64,000 nucleotides of DNA from Phycisphaerales bacterium (GCA_022839625.1 JALHJL010000028.1:13929-77928), one strand, 5' to 3'. Positions 24,108 through 33,717 are shown, numbered from the stretch's first letter. The notes: generated from the sequence alone by a model not told the origin. Numbers and translations are program-made.

Positions 24108-25295
24108 TCACTTGCCGCCGGTCGCCTTCGCACGCCGCCGGCGCCACGGCCGCAGGTCCCAGATTTCGTGCAGGCCGAACAGGCCCTGCGGCCGGAGGAT
24201 CATCATCAGAATCAGCGCCAGCGAGTAAATAATCATCCGCAGATCGGGCAATGCGTACGCCGCGGGCAGATACTGGTTGACCCACGCCGTCACCGTGCGC
24301 AGCGCCTCGGGCAGGATGGTCAGGATGATCGCCGCCACGGTCGACCCGGAGATCGACCCCATTCCGCCCAGCACGACCATGATCACCACGTCGAACGACT
24401 TCTGAAAGCCCAGCTCGCCGGCGTTGATGCCGCCGATCGAGTGCGCGTACAACGCCCCCGCCACACCCGCGAAGAAAGCCGCCAGCACGAAGGCGCGGAC
24501 CTTGAACCGCGTGGTCGATACCCCCATCGCTTCGGCGGCCACCTCGTCCTCGCGGATCGACAGGAACGCCCGGCCGTAGCTGCTGCGCTTGATGCGGTAC
24601 GTGACGACCAGCGTGATCGCCACGAACAGGTACACCCAGAAAAGCGTCGTATAGAAGAGCGGCGTCGTGAATCCGAGCGCGCCGCCGAGCTGGGTGAGCA
24701 AGCGCGGCCACGAGGCCTGGGCCACCTCCGCCGCCGTCTCGAGCTGCGGGCGGGAGCTTTGCAGGATCACCCGCACGATCTCGCCGAAGCCCAGCGTCAC
24801 GATCGCGAGGTAGTCGCCCCGCAGCCGCAGCGAGGGTAGCCCGACGATGTAGCCCGCCACCGCGGCCACCAGCCCCGCGGCCACGCAGGCCACCAGGAAC
24901 AGCACGTCGCCGGTGCCGAACGTGGGGCCCGCAAACGCCCCCTGGCTGACCGTCCAGCTCAGGATTCCGCCGTGGAACTGAGCGCCGCCGTAAAGCTGGA
25001 CCGACCCGTAGTACATGACTGCGGCGCCCACGTAACCGCCCAGGGCCATGAAGCCGGCGTGACCGATCGAGAACTGCCCGGTGAAGCCGTTCACGAGCGT
25101 GAGCGAGACCGCCAGGATGATGTTGATGCCGATGTCGAGCAGCACCTTGGTGGCAAAGGCCCCGCTCATGGGCTGCACGCAGAAGTTCAGCACCAGCGCC
25201 AACCCCAGGCCGGCGACCACCGGTCCCACGTTGCGCGGCAGGACGGTCCACGCGGCCGGGGCGGCACGGGCGGCGATGTGTGGGGTGCTGCTCAC
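24108..25295 (-). CDS. livM: branched-chain amino acid ABC transporter permease LivM
   Basis: A 395-residue polytopic permease of the LivM class, with about ten helices and the conserved segments LALNFCVQP-like N-terminus, GHAGFMALGGYVGA, SIREDEVAAEAMG and VVLGGMGSISGS. The EAA-like SIREDE loop contacts the ATPase. Two ~20-40-residue insertions in the periplasmic loops make it longer than the E. coli protein. The GTG start at 25295 has a good GGAGG six bases before it. livH lies 143 bases upstream on the same strand. No LivG or LivF ATPase gene follows. Confidence 0.93.
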   Translation of the reverse strand: MSSTPHIAARAAPAAWTVLPRNVGPVVAGLGLALVLNFCVQPMSGAFATKVLLDIGINIILAVSLTLVNGFTGQFSIGHAGFMALGGYVGAAVMYYGSVQLYGGAQFHGGILSWTVSQGAFAGPTFGTGDVLFLVACVAAGLVAAVAGYIVGLPSLRLRGDYLAIVTLGFGEIVRVILQSSRPQLETAAEVAQASWPRLLTQLGGALGFTTPLFYTTLFWVYLFVAITLVVTYRIKRSSYGRAFLSIREDEVAAEAMGVSTTRFKVRAFVLAAFFAGVAGALYAHSIGGINAGELGFQKSFDVVIMVVLGGMGSISGSTVAAIILTILPEALRTVTAWVNQYLPAAYALPDLRMIIYSLALILMMILRPQGLFGLHEIWDLRPWRRRRAKATGGK

Positions 25296-25438
25296 GTCAA
25301 ACCTCCGCAGACCGCAGGCGACGAACGATCAGGGATGGACGATTCGGGATGAAGGTCGAGGACCGCAGTGCCTGCCCAGCAAGCCGCCAGCGCTCGGGTC
25401 CTATACCCTCCATCCCTCAGCCCTCATCTCTCATCATT

Positions 25439-26374
25439 TCACACCTTCTCTGCCACCGCCCGGCCCAGCAGACCCGCCGGCCGGAACAGCAGCACCAGGA
25501 TCAAGAGCGAAAACACGTACACGTCGCGATATAGCGGCTCCAGGTACGCGACGCCGAAAAACTCCAGCAAGCCGATCAGGATTCCGCCAAGCATCGCCCC
25601 GCGCACGTTGCCGATCCCGCCGACCACCGCCGCCACAAACGCTTTCAGGCCCAGCATCACCCAGGCCGCGTCGGCGGGCTGTTTCAGCCCGGCGGGGTAC
25701 TTCATCACGAACAGGAACCCGGCGGCGGCCGCCAGCGCGGAGCCGAGTACGAACGTGAACGAGATCACACGGTCGACGTGAATGCCCATCAGCGCCGCCG
25801 TCTGCGTATTGAATGAAACGGCCCGCATCGCCCGGCCCAGCTTGGTGCGGAAGATGAGCGCCTCCAGTGCGAGCATCAGCAGGATGGTGACGCCGATTAC
25901 GATCGCATCGACCGCGGGGAGGTTGACGCCCGCGACGGAGCCGACGGTCTGGTTCGGCAGCAGGACGGGCACGGCCTTGGGATACGGACCGAAGAAGACG
26001 CGCAGTTGCCCGGTATTCTGGAGCAGCAGCGATACCCCGATCGCGGTGATGAGGACGTTCAACCGGGGGGCATTGCGCAGCGGCCGGTAGGCGAAGCGTT
26101 CGATGATGAAGCCCGTCAGGCCGCAGACGACCATGGCGGTCAGGATGACGACGGGCGCGGCCCACCAGGGCGTGGCGTCGGCCGGCAGGGCGTCGAGCCT
26201 GAGCAGCCGGACCGTGACGACCCAGGAAATCCAGGCCCCCAGGACAAACACGTCGCTGTGTGCGAAGTTGATGAACTTCAGAATGCCGTACACCATCGTG
26301 TAGCCCAGCGCGATGAGCGCATACAGGCCGCCGACGGCGAAACCATCCAGAAGGGTCTGAATGAGCTTGGTCAC
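25439..26374 (-). CDS. livH: branched-chain amino acid ABC transporter permease LivH
   Basis: A 311-residue LivH-type permease. Conserved elements are GLYALIALGYTMVYGILKFI, then NFAHSD, RAVSFNTQTAALMGI and GGIGNVRGAMLGG. It pairs with LivM to form the membrane channel. The GTG at 26374 was chosen because it starts the family N-terminus (TKLIQTLLDGFAVGGLYA); an upstream ATG at 26452 would add 26 residues with no support. The ribosome site is weak. Confidence 0.92.
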   Translation of the reverse strand: MTKLIQTLLDGFAVGGLYALIALGYTMVYGILKFINFAHSDVFVLGAWISWVVTVRLLRLDALPADATPWWAAPVVILTAMVVCGLTGFIIERFAYRPLRNAPRLNVLITAIGVSLLLQNTGQLRVFFGPYPKAVPVLLPNQTVGSVAGVNLPAVDAIVIGVTILLMLALEALIFRTKLGRAMRAVSFNTQTAALMGIHVDRVISFTFVLGSALAAAAGFLFVMKYPAGLKQPADAAWVMLGLKAFVAAVVGGIGNVRGAMLGGILIGLLEFFGVAYLEPLYRDVYVFSLLILVLLFRPAGLLGRAVAEKV

Positions 26375-26436
26375 GTCGTCACTAGAACGGACAGACCGCC
26401 GCGGCGCCAAGAGCGCTGCACACACCATCCCGCGAT

Positions 26437-26489
26437 AAATAGGGACAGCCACCGATTTTCTGCGCGAAAACGGGTGGCTGTCCCTATTT
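26437..26489. repeat. perfect 17-bp inverted repeat
   Basis: AAATAGGGACAGCCACC (26437-26453) and its exact complement (26473-26489) flank a 19-base centre that itself nearly pairs (TTTTC/GAAAA). It overlaps the last codon and stop of the ABC exporter gene. The 12-mer GTGGCTGTCCCT also occurs at 60408-60419 next to the IS element. Confidence 0.8.
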
Positions 26490-28628
26490 TCCTGCGAACT
26501 GGGTGCGGACCAGCGTGCCGTAGAACGGACACGTGCTCAGCAGCTCCTCATGCCGGCCGACTCCGACAATCCGGCCGGCGTCCAGCACCACGATCAGGTC
26601 CGCCCGCGCGATCGTGCTGAACCGGTGCGCGATGATGAACGTCGTCCGGTTGCGGGTCACGTCCTCCAACGCCTCCTGAATCCGCTGCTCCGACTCGCTG
26701 TCCACCTGGCTGGTCGCCTCGTCCAGAATCAGGATCGGCGGGTCCCGCAGAATCGCACGGGCCAGAACGATCCGCTGGCGCTGCCCGCCGGAGAGCGTCC
26801 GGGCATTGATGCGCGCGTCATAACCGGCGGTGACCCGGCCGTCGTGCTCGACGCGCAGCGTGCGGATGAACTCGTCCACGTGGGCCAGCCGCGCGGCACG
26901 GTGCACGTCCTCCTCCGTGGCCCCGTTGGCCCCGTACGCGATGTTGGCGCGCACCGTGTCGGAAAAGACGACCGCCTCCTGCGTCACCAGCCCGATCTGG
27001 TCGCGCAGCGAGCGCAGCGTTACGCCCGAGATGTCCCGGCCGTCAATCAGGAGCTTGCCGCGCGTCGGCTCGAAGAAGCGCAGCAGCAGCGAGATCAGCG
27101 TCGTCTTCCCGGAGCCGTTCGCACCCACCAGCGCCACGACCTGCCCCCGGCGGACCCGCAGGTTGATCCCGTCCAGCACCAGCCGGTGCGGGTCGGACGG
27201 GTACGCGAACGCCAGGTCCCGAAACTCGATCCCCTCCCGCAAGCGCGGTAACTCGCTCGCCCCGGTCGCCTCCGGCTCGCGCTCCTCGCCGCAAACGTCG
27301 ATCACCTCAAACAGGCGCCGCGCCGACGCCTCCGCCGCTTGCAGCCGATTATTGACGTTGCTGAGCTTACGGAGCGGGTCGAAGATGCCCCCCAGGCAAA
27401 TCACCGCGCCGAACAGCATGTGCGGCTCGAGCTGATGATGGAAGACCCGGCTCCCGCCGTACAGGATGAACGCCGAGATCGCCACCGCGGCGAGCATCTC
27501 CAACACGGGGTTGCTGGCGGCATCCACCAGCTCGATGTGCGTTTGCGCGCGGGTCAGGGCCTGGTCTTCGTTGGCGAAACGCCGGCCCTCCGCGGGCTCC
27601 ATGTTGTAGGCTTTGACGATGCGGATGCCCGCCAGACGCTCGCCCAGGTGGTCGAGCAGCCGCCCCCAGGACTCCGACGCGCGGCGTTGCGCTCGTTTGA
27701 CGAGCCGCCCGAAGGTCCGGATGACGACCGCTCCGATGGGCAGGCCCACCATCGCGATGACCAGCATCCGCCAGTCCAGGAGGACGGTCAGGGTGAGTAC
27801 GCCGAGCGCCTTCAGCGGCTCGCGGGCCGCCTTGCCGAAGACAGTGGACAGCCCGACCTCGACCTTGCTGATGTCGTTGGCGAAACGGCTGAGCGTGTCG
27901 CCCGCCGGCTGAACGCTGTGCCATTGAACCGGCAGACAGAGCGTGTGTTCGGCGAGCGCCGAGCGCAGGTCGTGCATGGTGCGCTGGACCGCGGTGGCCA
28001 CAAGCCCCTCGTTCGCGAAGCGGCACACGCCACCCAGGAGCGAGATCACCACGACCACGGCCATCACCGCCAGCAACATGTTGGAGCGGTCGTGGGGCGT
28101 ACGGCCGGCGGGTAAGTGTGCGGCGGTTCGGCTCGCGAGCTTCCACCACCAGCCATGCTCCAGCAGCGGCAGATCAAGTTCCCGCACAGCCCCATCCACG
28201 CCAATCACGCGCACACCCGCCAGGGCCGCACCGGGTTCTCGCGCGATGCGCTCCATGAGTTGATATGCACTGCCGGCCGCGTCGGCGACGGCGGCGACCC
28301 GGTCCCCGGCCTGGAGCGCGGCGCGGGCCGGCGAGGACTCGCGAACACTGACGAGCAGAAGGCCGCGGGGGTCATCGGGCACGTCCGGCGGCAAGCTGAC
28401 GCCGAGGCGACGTTGGGTCTCGCAGCGGTAGAGCCAGTCGACGAGCGATTCGTGCTCGGCGAAAATGATCTTCAAGACCGGGACGATGCTCGAGACGCTG
28501 AACGTGTAGAAGACGCTGACGCCAACGGCGGCAATGAGTCCGATAATGAGCGGCCGACGGTGCGGGCGTAGATAGCGCAGCACCCGGCGGAAGTTCGGCG
28601 ACCAGCGTTCTGAGCGAGCATCGGGCAT
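26484..28628 (-). CDS. ABC exporter (MsbA-like) with PDZ-like extracytoplasmic insert
   Basis: A 714-residue half-transporter: six membrane helices followed by an ATPase domain with Walker A GANGSGKTT, Q-loop, signature LSGGQRQR, Walker B ILILDEATS and the switch His (IIAHR). Between helix 1 (about 27-52) and helix 2 (about 184-203) lies a ~130-residue insert. Its residues ~87-155 read like a PDZ domain (GLLLVSVRESSPARAALQAG then DRVAAV). This insert is not usual in MsbA-type exporters. Substrate unknown; lipid, polysaccharide or peptide are possible. The ATG at 28628 overlaps a rejected plus-strand ATG. Confidence 0.92.
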   Translation of the reverse strand: MPDARSERWSPNFRRVLRYLRPHRRPLIIGLIAAVGVSVFYTFSVSSIVPVLKIIFAEHESLVDWLYRCETQRRLGVSLPPDVPDDPRGLLLVSVRESSPARAALQAGDRVAAVADAAGSAYQLMERIAREPGAALAGVRVIGVDGAVRELDLPLLEHGWWWKLASRTAAHLPAGRTPHDRSNMLLAVMAVVVVISLLGGVCRFANEGLVATAVQRTMHDLRSALAEHTLCLPVQWHSVQPAGDTLSRFANDISKVEVGLSTVFGKAAREPLKALGVLTLTVLLDWRMLVIAMVGLPIGAVVIRTFGRLVKRAQRRASESWGRLLDHLGERLAGIRIVKAYNMEPAEGRRFANEDQALTRAQTHIELVDAASNPVLEMLAAVAISAFILYGGSRVFHHQLEPHMLFGAVICLGGIFDPLRKLSNVNNRLQAAEASARRLFEVIDVCGEEREPEATGASELPRLREGIEFRDLAFAYPSDPHRLVLDGINLRVRRGQVVALVGANGSGKTTLISLLLRFFEPTRGKLLIDGRDISGVTLRSLRDQIGLVTQEAVVFSDTVRANIAYGANGATEEDVHRAARLAHVDEFIRTLRVEHDGRVTAGYDARINARTLSGGQRQRIVLARAILRDPPILILDEATSQVDSESEQRIQEALEDVTRNRTTFIIAHRFSTIARADLIVVLDAGRIVGVGRHEELLSTCPFYGTLVRTQFAGK

Positions 28629-28728
28629 GGCCGGCCGATATGATACCCGGCTTTGCGGGCCGCGTGCAGGGCCTGGAGTCCGCGCGTCCAGGCGGAAGAC
28701 GAGGTCCGGCTTCGATCAGGAGAAACTT

Positions 28729-29844
28729 GTGCAGAGTGAGATCAGCCTGTCGGCACAGGACATCACCCAGGCCGAGATCGACGCCGTCGTCGCCGTCCTG
28801 CGATCCGAGCGTCTGAGCCTCGGGCCGCGAATTCCGGAGTTCGAGGCCGAGTTCGCCAGGCGGCTCGGCACCCGGCACGCCATCGCGTGCAGCAGCGGCA
28901 CCGCCGGTCTGCACATGTGCTGGCGTGCGATGGGCATCGGTCCCGGCGACGAGGTCATCACGACGCCGTTCTCGTTCATCGCATCGAGCAACAGCATCCT
29001 GTTCGACGGCGGCAAGCCGGTGTTCGTGGACATCGACCCCCAGACCTGGCAGATCGACCCCGCCCGCATCGAAGCCGCGATTACGCCGCGAACCAAGGCC
29101 GTCCTGCCGGTGGATGTCTTCGGCGTGCCGGCGGACATGGACGCGATCTGGTCCATCGCGCGGCGACACAACCTGCGGGTGCTGGAAGACTCGTGCGAGG
29201 CCCTTGGGGCCACGTACAAGGGTCGCCCGGCCGGCACGCTCGGCGAGGCCGGCGTGTTCGGCTTCTACCCGAACAAGCAGATGACGACCGGCGAGGGCGG
29301 CATGGTCGTCACCAACAACGACGACATCGCGTTCATGGTGCGTTCTTTGCGGAACCAGGGCCGCGACCCGGACGGCGGTTGGCTCGCGCACCCGCGGCTG
29401 GGCTACAACTATCGCATGACGGACATTCAGGCCGCGCTGGGGACGGTGCAGGTCCGCCGCTTCGACGAGATTCTCGCCCAGCGCGACCGGGTCGCCGGGC
29501 TCTACCGGGAGCGCTTGGCAGACGAGCGGCGCCTCACGTTGCAGCGAATACCGGCGGATTGCCGGATTAGCTGGTTTGTGTTCGTGGTGCGGCTGAGCGA
29601 CAGTTACGACCGGGCGCAGCGCGATGGCATCCTCCGGAAGCTCCAATCGCAGGGCATCGGCTGTAGCGTGTACTTCCCGCCCATCCACCTTCAGCCGTTC
29701 TACCAGGAGCAGCTCGGCTGCCGGCAGGGCGACTTTCCGATTACGGAAGCGCTTTCCGCCCGGACCATGGCGCTCCCCTTCCACAATCACCTGACCGAGG
29801 CAGAGATCGATCGCGTCGTGAAGGCGCTGCGGGCCCTGCTCTGA
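28729..29844 (+). CDS. DegT/DnrJ/EryC1/StrS-family aminotransferase
   Basis: A 371-residue PLP enzyme of the sugar-nucleotide aminotransferase family. The PLP Lys lies in FYPNKQMTTGEGG, with the preceding SCEALGA, PFSFIASSN and SSGTAG segments binding the cofactor. It would form an amino sugar for glycans, lipopolysaccharide or glycosylated natural products; the substrate is not evident. The GTG at 28729 is preceded five bases earlier by AGGAGA and starts right at the family N-terminus. An upstream ATG at 28627 would overlap the divergent exporter start and is rejected. Confidence 0.92.
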   Translation: MQSEISLSAQDITQAEIDAVVAVLRSERLSLGPRIPEFEAEFARRLGTRHAIACSSGTAGLHMCWRAMGIGPGDEVITTPFSFIASSNSILFDGGKPVFVDIDPQTWQIDPARIEAAITPRTKAVLPVDVFGVPADMDAIWSIARRHNLRVLEDSCEALGATYKGRPAGTLGEAGVFGFYPNKQMTTGEGGMVVTNNDDIAFMVRSLRNQGRDPDGGWLAHPRLGYNYRMTDIQAALGTVQVRRFDEILAQRDRVAGLYRERLADERRLTLQRIPADCRISWFVFVVRLSDSYDRAQRDGILRKLQSQGIGCSVYFPPIHLQPFYQEQLGCRQGDFPITEALSARTMALPFHNHLTEAEIDRVVKALRALL

Positions 29845-29871
29845 CGCCCCCGGCCTGACAGCACACCACGG

Positions 29872-30687
29872 TCAGGGGCGCGGGGCGTCCGGCACCGCGG
29901 GCGGACTGGGCCCCACTCCCGTCGGCAGGTTCTTCGGCAACGCCTCGTTCGGAACGATGGTCAGGAACTCCGGCTTGAGGATGCCGCCGGACATGATCGT
30001 GCGGATCGCCTCCTCGACGCTCCAGTTCAACTCCGTGATCTCGCCGCGGCGGAGCACCTGCAAGTAACCGGTGGTCGGGTTCGGAGTGGTGGGGATGAAC
30101 ACGGTGCACAACTCCTCCCCCGTAACGGAGTCGTGAAAGATGCTGGTGATGAAACCGACCGTGCGCATCCGCTCCTGCGGGAACGGGATCAGCGCCACGC
30201 GCTGGTAGTTGCTGGACTGGTCGCCGGAGAAGCTGGACAGCACTTGCTTGAGCCCGCGGTAGACGGTCTTGATGATCGGGACACGGCCCAGCAATTGCTC
30301 CAGAAACGCAATCAGCCGCCGCCCAAAGACGTTGGCGGCGAAAAGGCCGACGGCGTACAACACGAAGATCGTAAGAAGCACGGAGAAGATGCCGACGGTC
30401 CACTGGACGGCGGGGCGCGTCAGTTGCTCATGCGTGAGTCCCACCCATCGCACGTTCCAGGTCGCCGGCAACAAACCGACCCATTTCCCCTCGAGCACCC
30501 ACTCCACGATCCACTGGGACGAATCCCGCAGCCACGTAAAGATCACTCGGACGACCCAGATCGTGATCAGGATCGGCAGCAGGGTCACGAGGCCCGCCGT
30601 GACGCGCGCCCGAACCAACGCGCGGATCGTCGCGCCCACGCGGCTTCGTCGCTGACGCACCTCCGCTGGTCTTGCCGTCTCGCTCAT
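29872..30687 (-). CDS. DUF502 family membrane protein
   Basis: A 271-residue inner-membrane protein with two helices (about 30-55 and 95-118) separated by a ~40-residue loop, and a conserved cytoplasmic or periplasmic domain (RVPIIKTVYRGLKQVLSSFS, then VALIPFPQERMRTVGFIT and IPTTPNPTTGYLQ). These segments are diagnostic for DUF502. The biochemical role is unknown. It converges on the aminotransferase; a CCTGAC/GTCAGG hairpin lies between them. Confidence 0.9.
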   Translation of the reverse strand: MSETARPAEVRQRRSRVGATIRALVRARVTAGLVTLLPILITIWVVRVIFTWLRDSSQWIVEWVLEGKWVGLLPATWNVRWVGLTHEQLTRPAVQWTVGIFSVLLTIFVLYAVGLFAANVFGRRLIAFLEQLLGRVPIIKTVYRGLKQVLSSFSGDQSSNYQRVALIPFPQERMRTVGFITSIFHDSVTGEELCTVFIPTTPNPTTGYLQVLRRGEITELNWSVEEAIRTIMSGGILKPEFLTIVPNEALPKNLPTGVGPSPPAVPDAPRP

Positions 30688-30869
30688 TTGCGTCGCCTCA
30701 CACCTGGAGCACGTGCCGGGCCGGCCGGACTGGTCGCCGCCTCCAAGACCTTACCGCTCCCGCCGGCCGAGGCAAGCGCCGCGCGCCGCGAGACAGGAGC
30801 CGGCGACGGAGGCGGGGCCGAACCGCCGGCGGTACCGGGGCAGCGGCGCCCGAAACGCGCGGATTGCGC

Positions 30870-30898
30870 TTGACACATACGGGGGCGTCGCGTATCGC
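30870..30898 (+). promoter_or_regulatory. candidate sigma-70 promoter of the LivK-like gene
   Basis: TTGACA (30870-30875), a 17-base spacer and TATCGC (30893-30898). The -35 is perfect and the spacing ideal, the -10 only half matches. It lies 24 bases before the start codon, giving a very short leader. Confidence 0.45.
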
Positions 30899-30922
30899 AC
30901 GGGCAACGCAGGAGAAGCACAC

Positions 30923-32134
30923 ATGAAACGCTGTTTCGCTCGCGGTCTGTCCCTGACCCTCGCAGCAGTCGCCTGGCTCAGCCTGTCCTACGGCTGCGGC
31001 CGACAAGACACGCCGGGCGGCACCCAATCTTCCTCCGGGGCCGTCGCGACGCAGCCCGCGGCCGCGCCCGGCGGCCCGGTCCGGATCGGCCACTTCGCCT
31101 CGATGACGGGCTCGGAAGCAACGTGGGGCGTCTCGACCGATGCCGGAGTGCGCATGGCCGTCAAGGAGGAGAACGCGAAGGGCGGCGTGAACGGCCGCCC
31201 GCTGGAGGTCATCACGTACGACAACCAGGGCCGGGCCCAGGAGTCGGCCACGGCCGTCACGCGGCTCATCACACAGGACAAGGTGGCGGCGGTGCTGGGG
31301 GAGGTCGCGTCGTCGCGCTCGATCGCCGGCGGCCAGGTCGCGCAGCGCTTCGGCGTCCCGATGATCTCGCCCTCGTCGACGAATCCCAAGGTAACCGACA
31401 TCGGCGACATGGTGTTCCGGGTGTGCTTCATCGACCCGTTTCAGGGGTACGTCTGCGCGAAGTTCGCCCGCGGGGAGCCGCTCAACGCGCAGAAAGCGGC
31501 GACCCTCTTCAACCGCGCCCAGATCTACTCGACCGGGCTGAACGACACGTTCAAGAAGCACTTCACGGAAATGGGCGGCACGATCACCACCGAGCAGGCC
31601 TACGCCGACGGGGACACGGACTACAGCGCCCAGCTCACCAACATCCGCGCGACCGCGCCCGACGTGATCTTCATCCCGGGCTATTACACCGAGGTCGTCA
31701 ACATCGCGGTCCAGGCCCGCCGGCTCGGGCTGACGGTGCCGCTCCTGGGCGGCGACGGCTGGGACGCGGAGGACCTCAAGAACGCCGGCAGCGCCCTCGA
31801 CGGCGCTTACTTCTGCAACCACTACTCGCACGACGAGGACCGGCCCGCCGTCAGGGAGTTCGTGGCGAAGTACCAGGAGGAATACCGGCGGATTCCCGAC
31901 GGCATGGCGGCCACGGGCTACGATTCGGCCAAGCTCCTCATCGACGCGATGCGCCGGGCCTCCTCGCTCGCCGGCAAGGACCTGGCCGCGGCCATCGCGG
32001 CGACGAAGGACTTCCCCGGCGTCACGGGCGTGATCACGATCGACGCACAACGCAACGCGCGCAAGCCCGCCGTCATCCTGCGGGTGGAGGGCGGCAAGAC
32101 CTACTATACGACGACCATCGCCCCGCCGGACTGA
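30923..32134 (+). CDS. periplasmic branched-chain amino acid-type binding lipoprotein
   Basis: A 403-residue ABC substrate-binding protein of the LivK/HAAT family. A signal peptide ends in the lipobox LSYGC, so the protein should be lipid-anchored. After an Ala/Gly-rich linker the two-lobed binding domain begins (IGHFASMTGSEATWG) and contains GEVASSRSIAGG, PMISPSSTNP and IPGYYTEV. It likely serves the LivH/LivM permeases at 24-26 kb, although an exporter, an aminotransferase and a DUF502 gene lie between. The ATG at 30923 has GGAGA upstream. Confidence 0.92.
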   Translation: MKRCFARGLSLTLAAVAWLSLSYGCGRQDTPGGTQSSSGAVATQPAAAPGGPVRIGHFASMTGSEATWGVSTDAGVRMAVKEENAKGGVNGRPLEVITYDNQGRAQESATAVTRLITQDKVAAVLGEVASSRSIAGGQVAQRFGVPMISPSSTNPKVTDIGDMVFRVCFIDPFQGYVCAKFARGEPLNAQKAATLFNRAQIYSTGLNDTFKKHFTEMGGTITTEQAYADGDTDYSAQLTNIRATAPDVIFIPGYYTEVVNIAVQARRLGLTVPLLGGDGWDAEDLKNAGSALDGAYFCNHYSHDEDRPAVREFVAKYQEEYRRIPDGMAATGYDSAKLLIDAMRRASSLAGKDLAAAIAATKDFPGVTGVITIDAQRNARKPAVILRVEGGKTYYTTTIAPPD

Positions 32135-32241
32135 TGCTGTCGGCGGACATGGGGTCTCGCGAACCCCGTCACTCGACGCACCGGAACGCCGCGGACGCAG
32201 CCGGCTTGACGGTCGCGGCCTTCGCCGTATTATTTTGACCT

Positions 32242-33717
32242 ATGGCAGGTCTGCATTCCTCCACGAAGATCGTCGGTGAGGCCCTTACCTTCGATGATGT
32301 TCTGCTTGTGCCGCGGCGGGCCAGCGTGCATCCGCGCGAGATCGACGTCAGCACGCAGCTCACGCGGAACATCCGCATCAACATCCCGCTGGTCAGCGCG
32401 CCGATGGACACCGTCACCGAAAGCACGCTCGCGATCGCGCTGGCCCAGGAAGGCGGCATCGGCATCATCCACCGCAACCTCAGCATCGAAGAGCAGACGC
32501 GCGAGGTGCACAAGGTGAAGCGCTCCGAGAGCGGCGTGATCCTGGACCCGGTCACGCTGCGGCCGGAGGACTCCGTGGGCCGGGCCCGCGAGATCATGCA
32601 ACTGCACAACGTGAGCGGCATCCCGATCACCCGGCAGGATGGCACGCTCGTCGGCATTCTCACCCGCCGGGACCTGAAGTTCCTCGAAGCGCCCGACAAG
32701 CACGTCGCGGACGTGATGACCAGCGAGAACCTGATCAAGGCCCCGCCCCATACGAAGCTCGACGACGCCGAAGCCATTCTCAAACGCCACAAGGTGGAGA
32801 AGCTGCTGCTGGTGGACGACCGCGGGCGGCTGGCCGGCCTGATCACCATGCGGGACATCGAACGCTCCCGCGAGTTCCCCCAGCGCTGCTCGGACGAGCG
32901 CGGCCGGCTGCGCGTCGGGGCCGCGATCGGCGTCTATGACTACGAGCGCGCCGCCCAGCTCATCGCCGCCGACGTGGACGTGCTCGTGGTCGACACCGCC
33001 CACGGACACAGCGACGCCGTCATTGAGACGGTGCGGAACCTGCGGCAGCAGTACTCCATCGAGATCATCGCCGGCAACGTCGCGACGCCCGAGGGCGTGA
33101 GGGACCTCGCCGACGCCGGGGCCGACGCCGTCAAGGTCGGCATCGGTCCGGGCGCGATCTGTACGACCCGTGTCATCGCGGGGGCCGGGATTCCGCAGAT
33201 TTCGGCGGTCCTGAGCTGTGCCGCCGGGGCCGGCGTGCCGATCATCGCGGACGGCGGCATCCGCTTCAGCGGCGACATCGTGAAGGCGCTCGCCGCCGGG
33301 GCCCACAGCGTGATGATCGGCTCCCTCTTCGCGGGGCTGGAGGAGGCCCCGGGGCAGCTTGTGTTGTGGAAGGGCCGGCGTTTCAAGGAGTACCGCGGAA
33401 TGGGGTCGCTGGCGGCGATGGCCCGCGGCAGCGCCGAGCGCTACGGCCAGTCCCCCGACCGGCCGCAGAAGATGGTGCCCGAGGGGATCGAGGGACGCGT
33501 TCCCTACCGCGGCCGGCTGAGCGAATACGTCTACCAGCTCGTCGGCGGCCTGCGGCAGGGATTGGGTTACGGCGGCGTGCGGAACATCGAAGAGCTGCGC
33601 GAGAAGTCGCGGTTCGTCCGCGTCACCAGCGCCGGCGTGACCGAGTCGCACCCGCACGACGTGGTGATTACCAAGGAGCCCAGCAACTACGCGATCGACT
33701 TCGCGGCCGATGAATAG
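32242..33717 (+). CDS. guaB: inosine-5'-monophosphate dehydrogenase
   Basis: A 491-residue IMPDH, which oxidises IMP to XMP, the first committed step of GMP synthesis. The barrel contains the catalytic Cys307 in GIGPGAICTTR, ADGGIRFSGDI, and the flap RYGQ. Two CBS domains (about 95-210) are inserted after VHKVKR. The MGSLAAM motif and the C-terminal substrate segment are intact. The ATG at 32242 gives the standard N-terminus (ALTFDDVLLVP). Confidence 0.97.
   Translation: MAGLHSSTKIVGEALTFDDVLLVPRRASVHPREIDVSTQLTRNIRINIPLVSAPMDTVTESTLAIALAQEGGIGIIHRNLSIEEQTREVHKVKRSESGVILDPVTLRPEDSVGRAREIMQLHNVSGIPITRQDGTLVGILTRRDLKFLEAPDKHVADVMTSENLIKAPPHTKLDDAEAILKRHKVEKLLLVDDRGRLAGLITMRDIERSREFPQRCSDERGRLRVGAAIGVYDYERAAQLIAADVDVLVVDTAHGHSDAVIETVRNLRQQYSIEIIAGNVATPEGVRDLADAGADAVKVGIGPGAICTTRVIAGAGIPQISAVLSCAAGAGVPIIADGGIRFSGDIVKALAAGAHSVMIGSLFAGLEEAPGQLVLWKGRRFKEYRGMGSLAAMARGSAERYGQSPDRPQKMVPEGIEGRVPYRGRLSEYVYQLVGGLRQGLGYGGVRNIEELREKSRFVRVTSAGVTESHPHDVVITKEPSNYAIDFAADE

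Noticed and set aside
28627..28728. ATG at 28627 as the aminotransferase start
   Set aside because: It overlaps the start codon of the divergent exporter, has no ribosome site and adds unlike sequence; the GTG at 28729 has a strong site.
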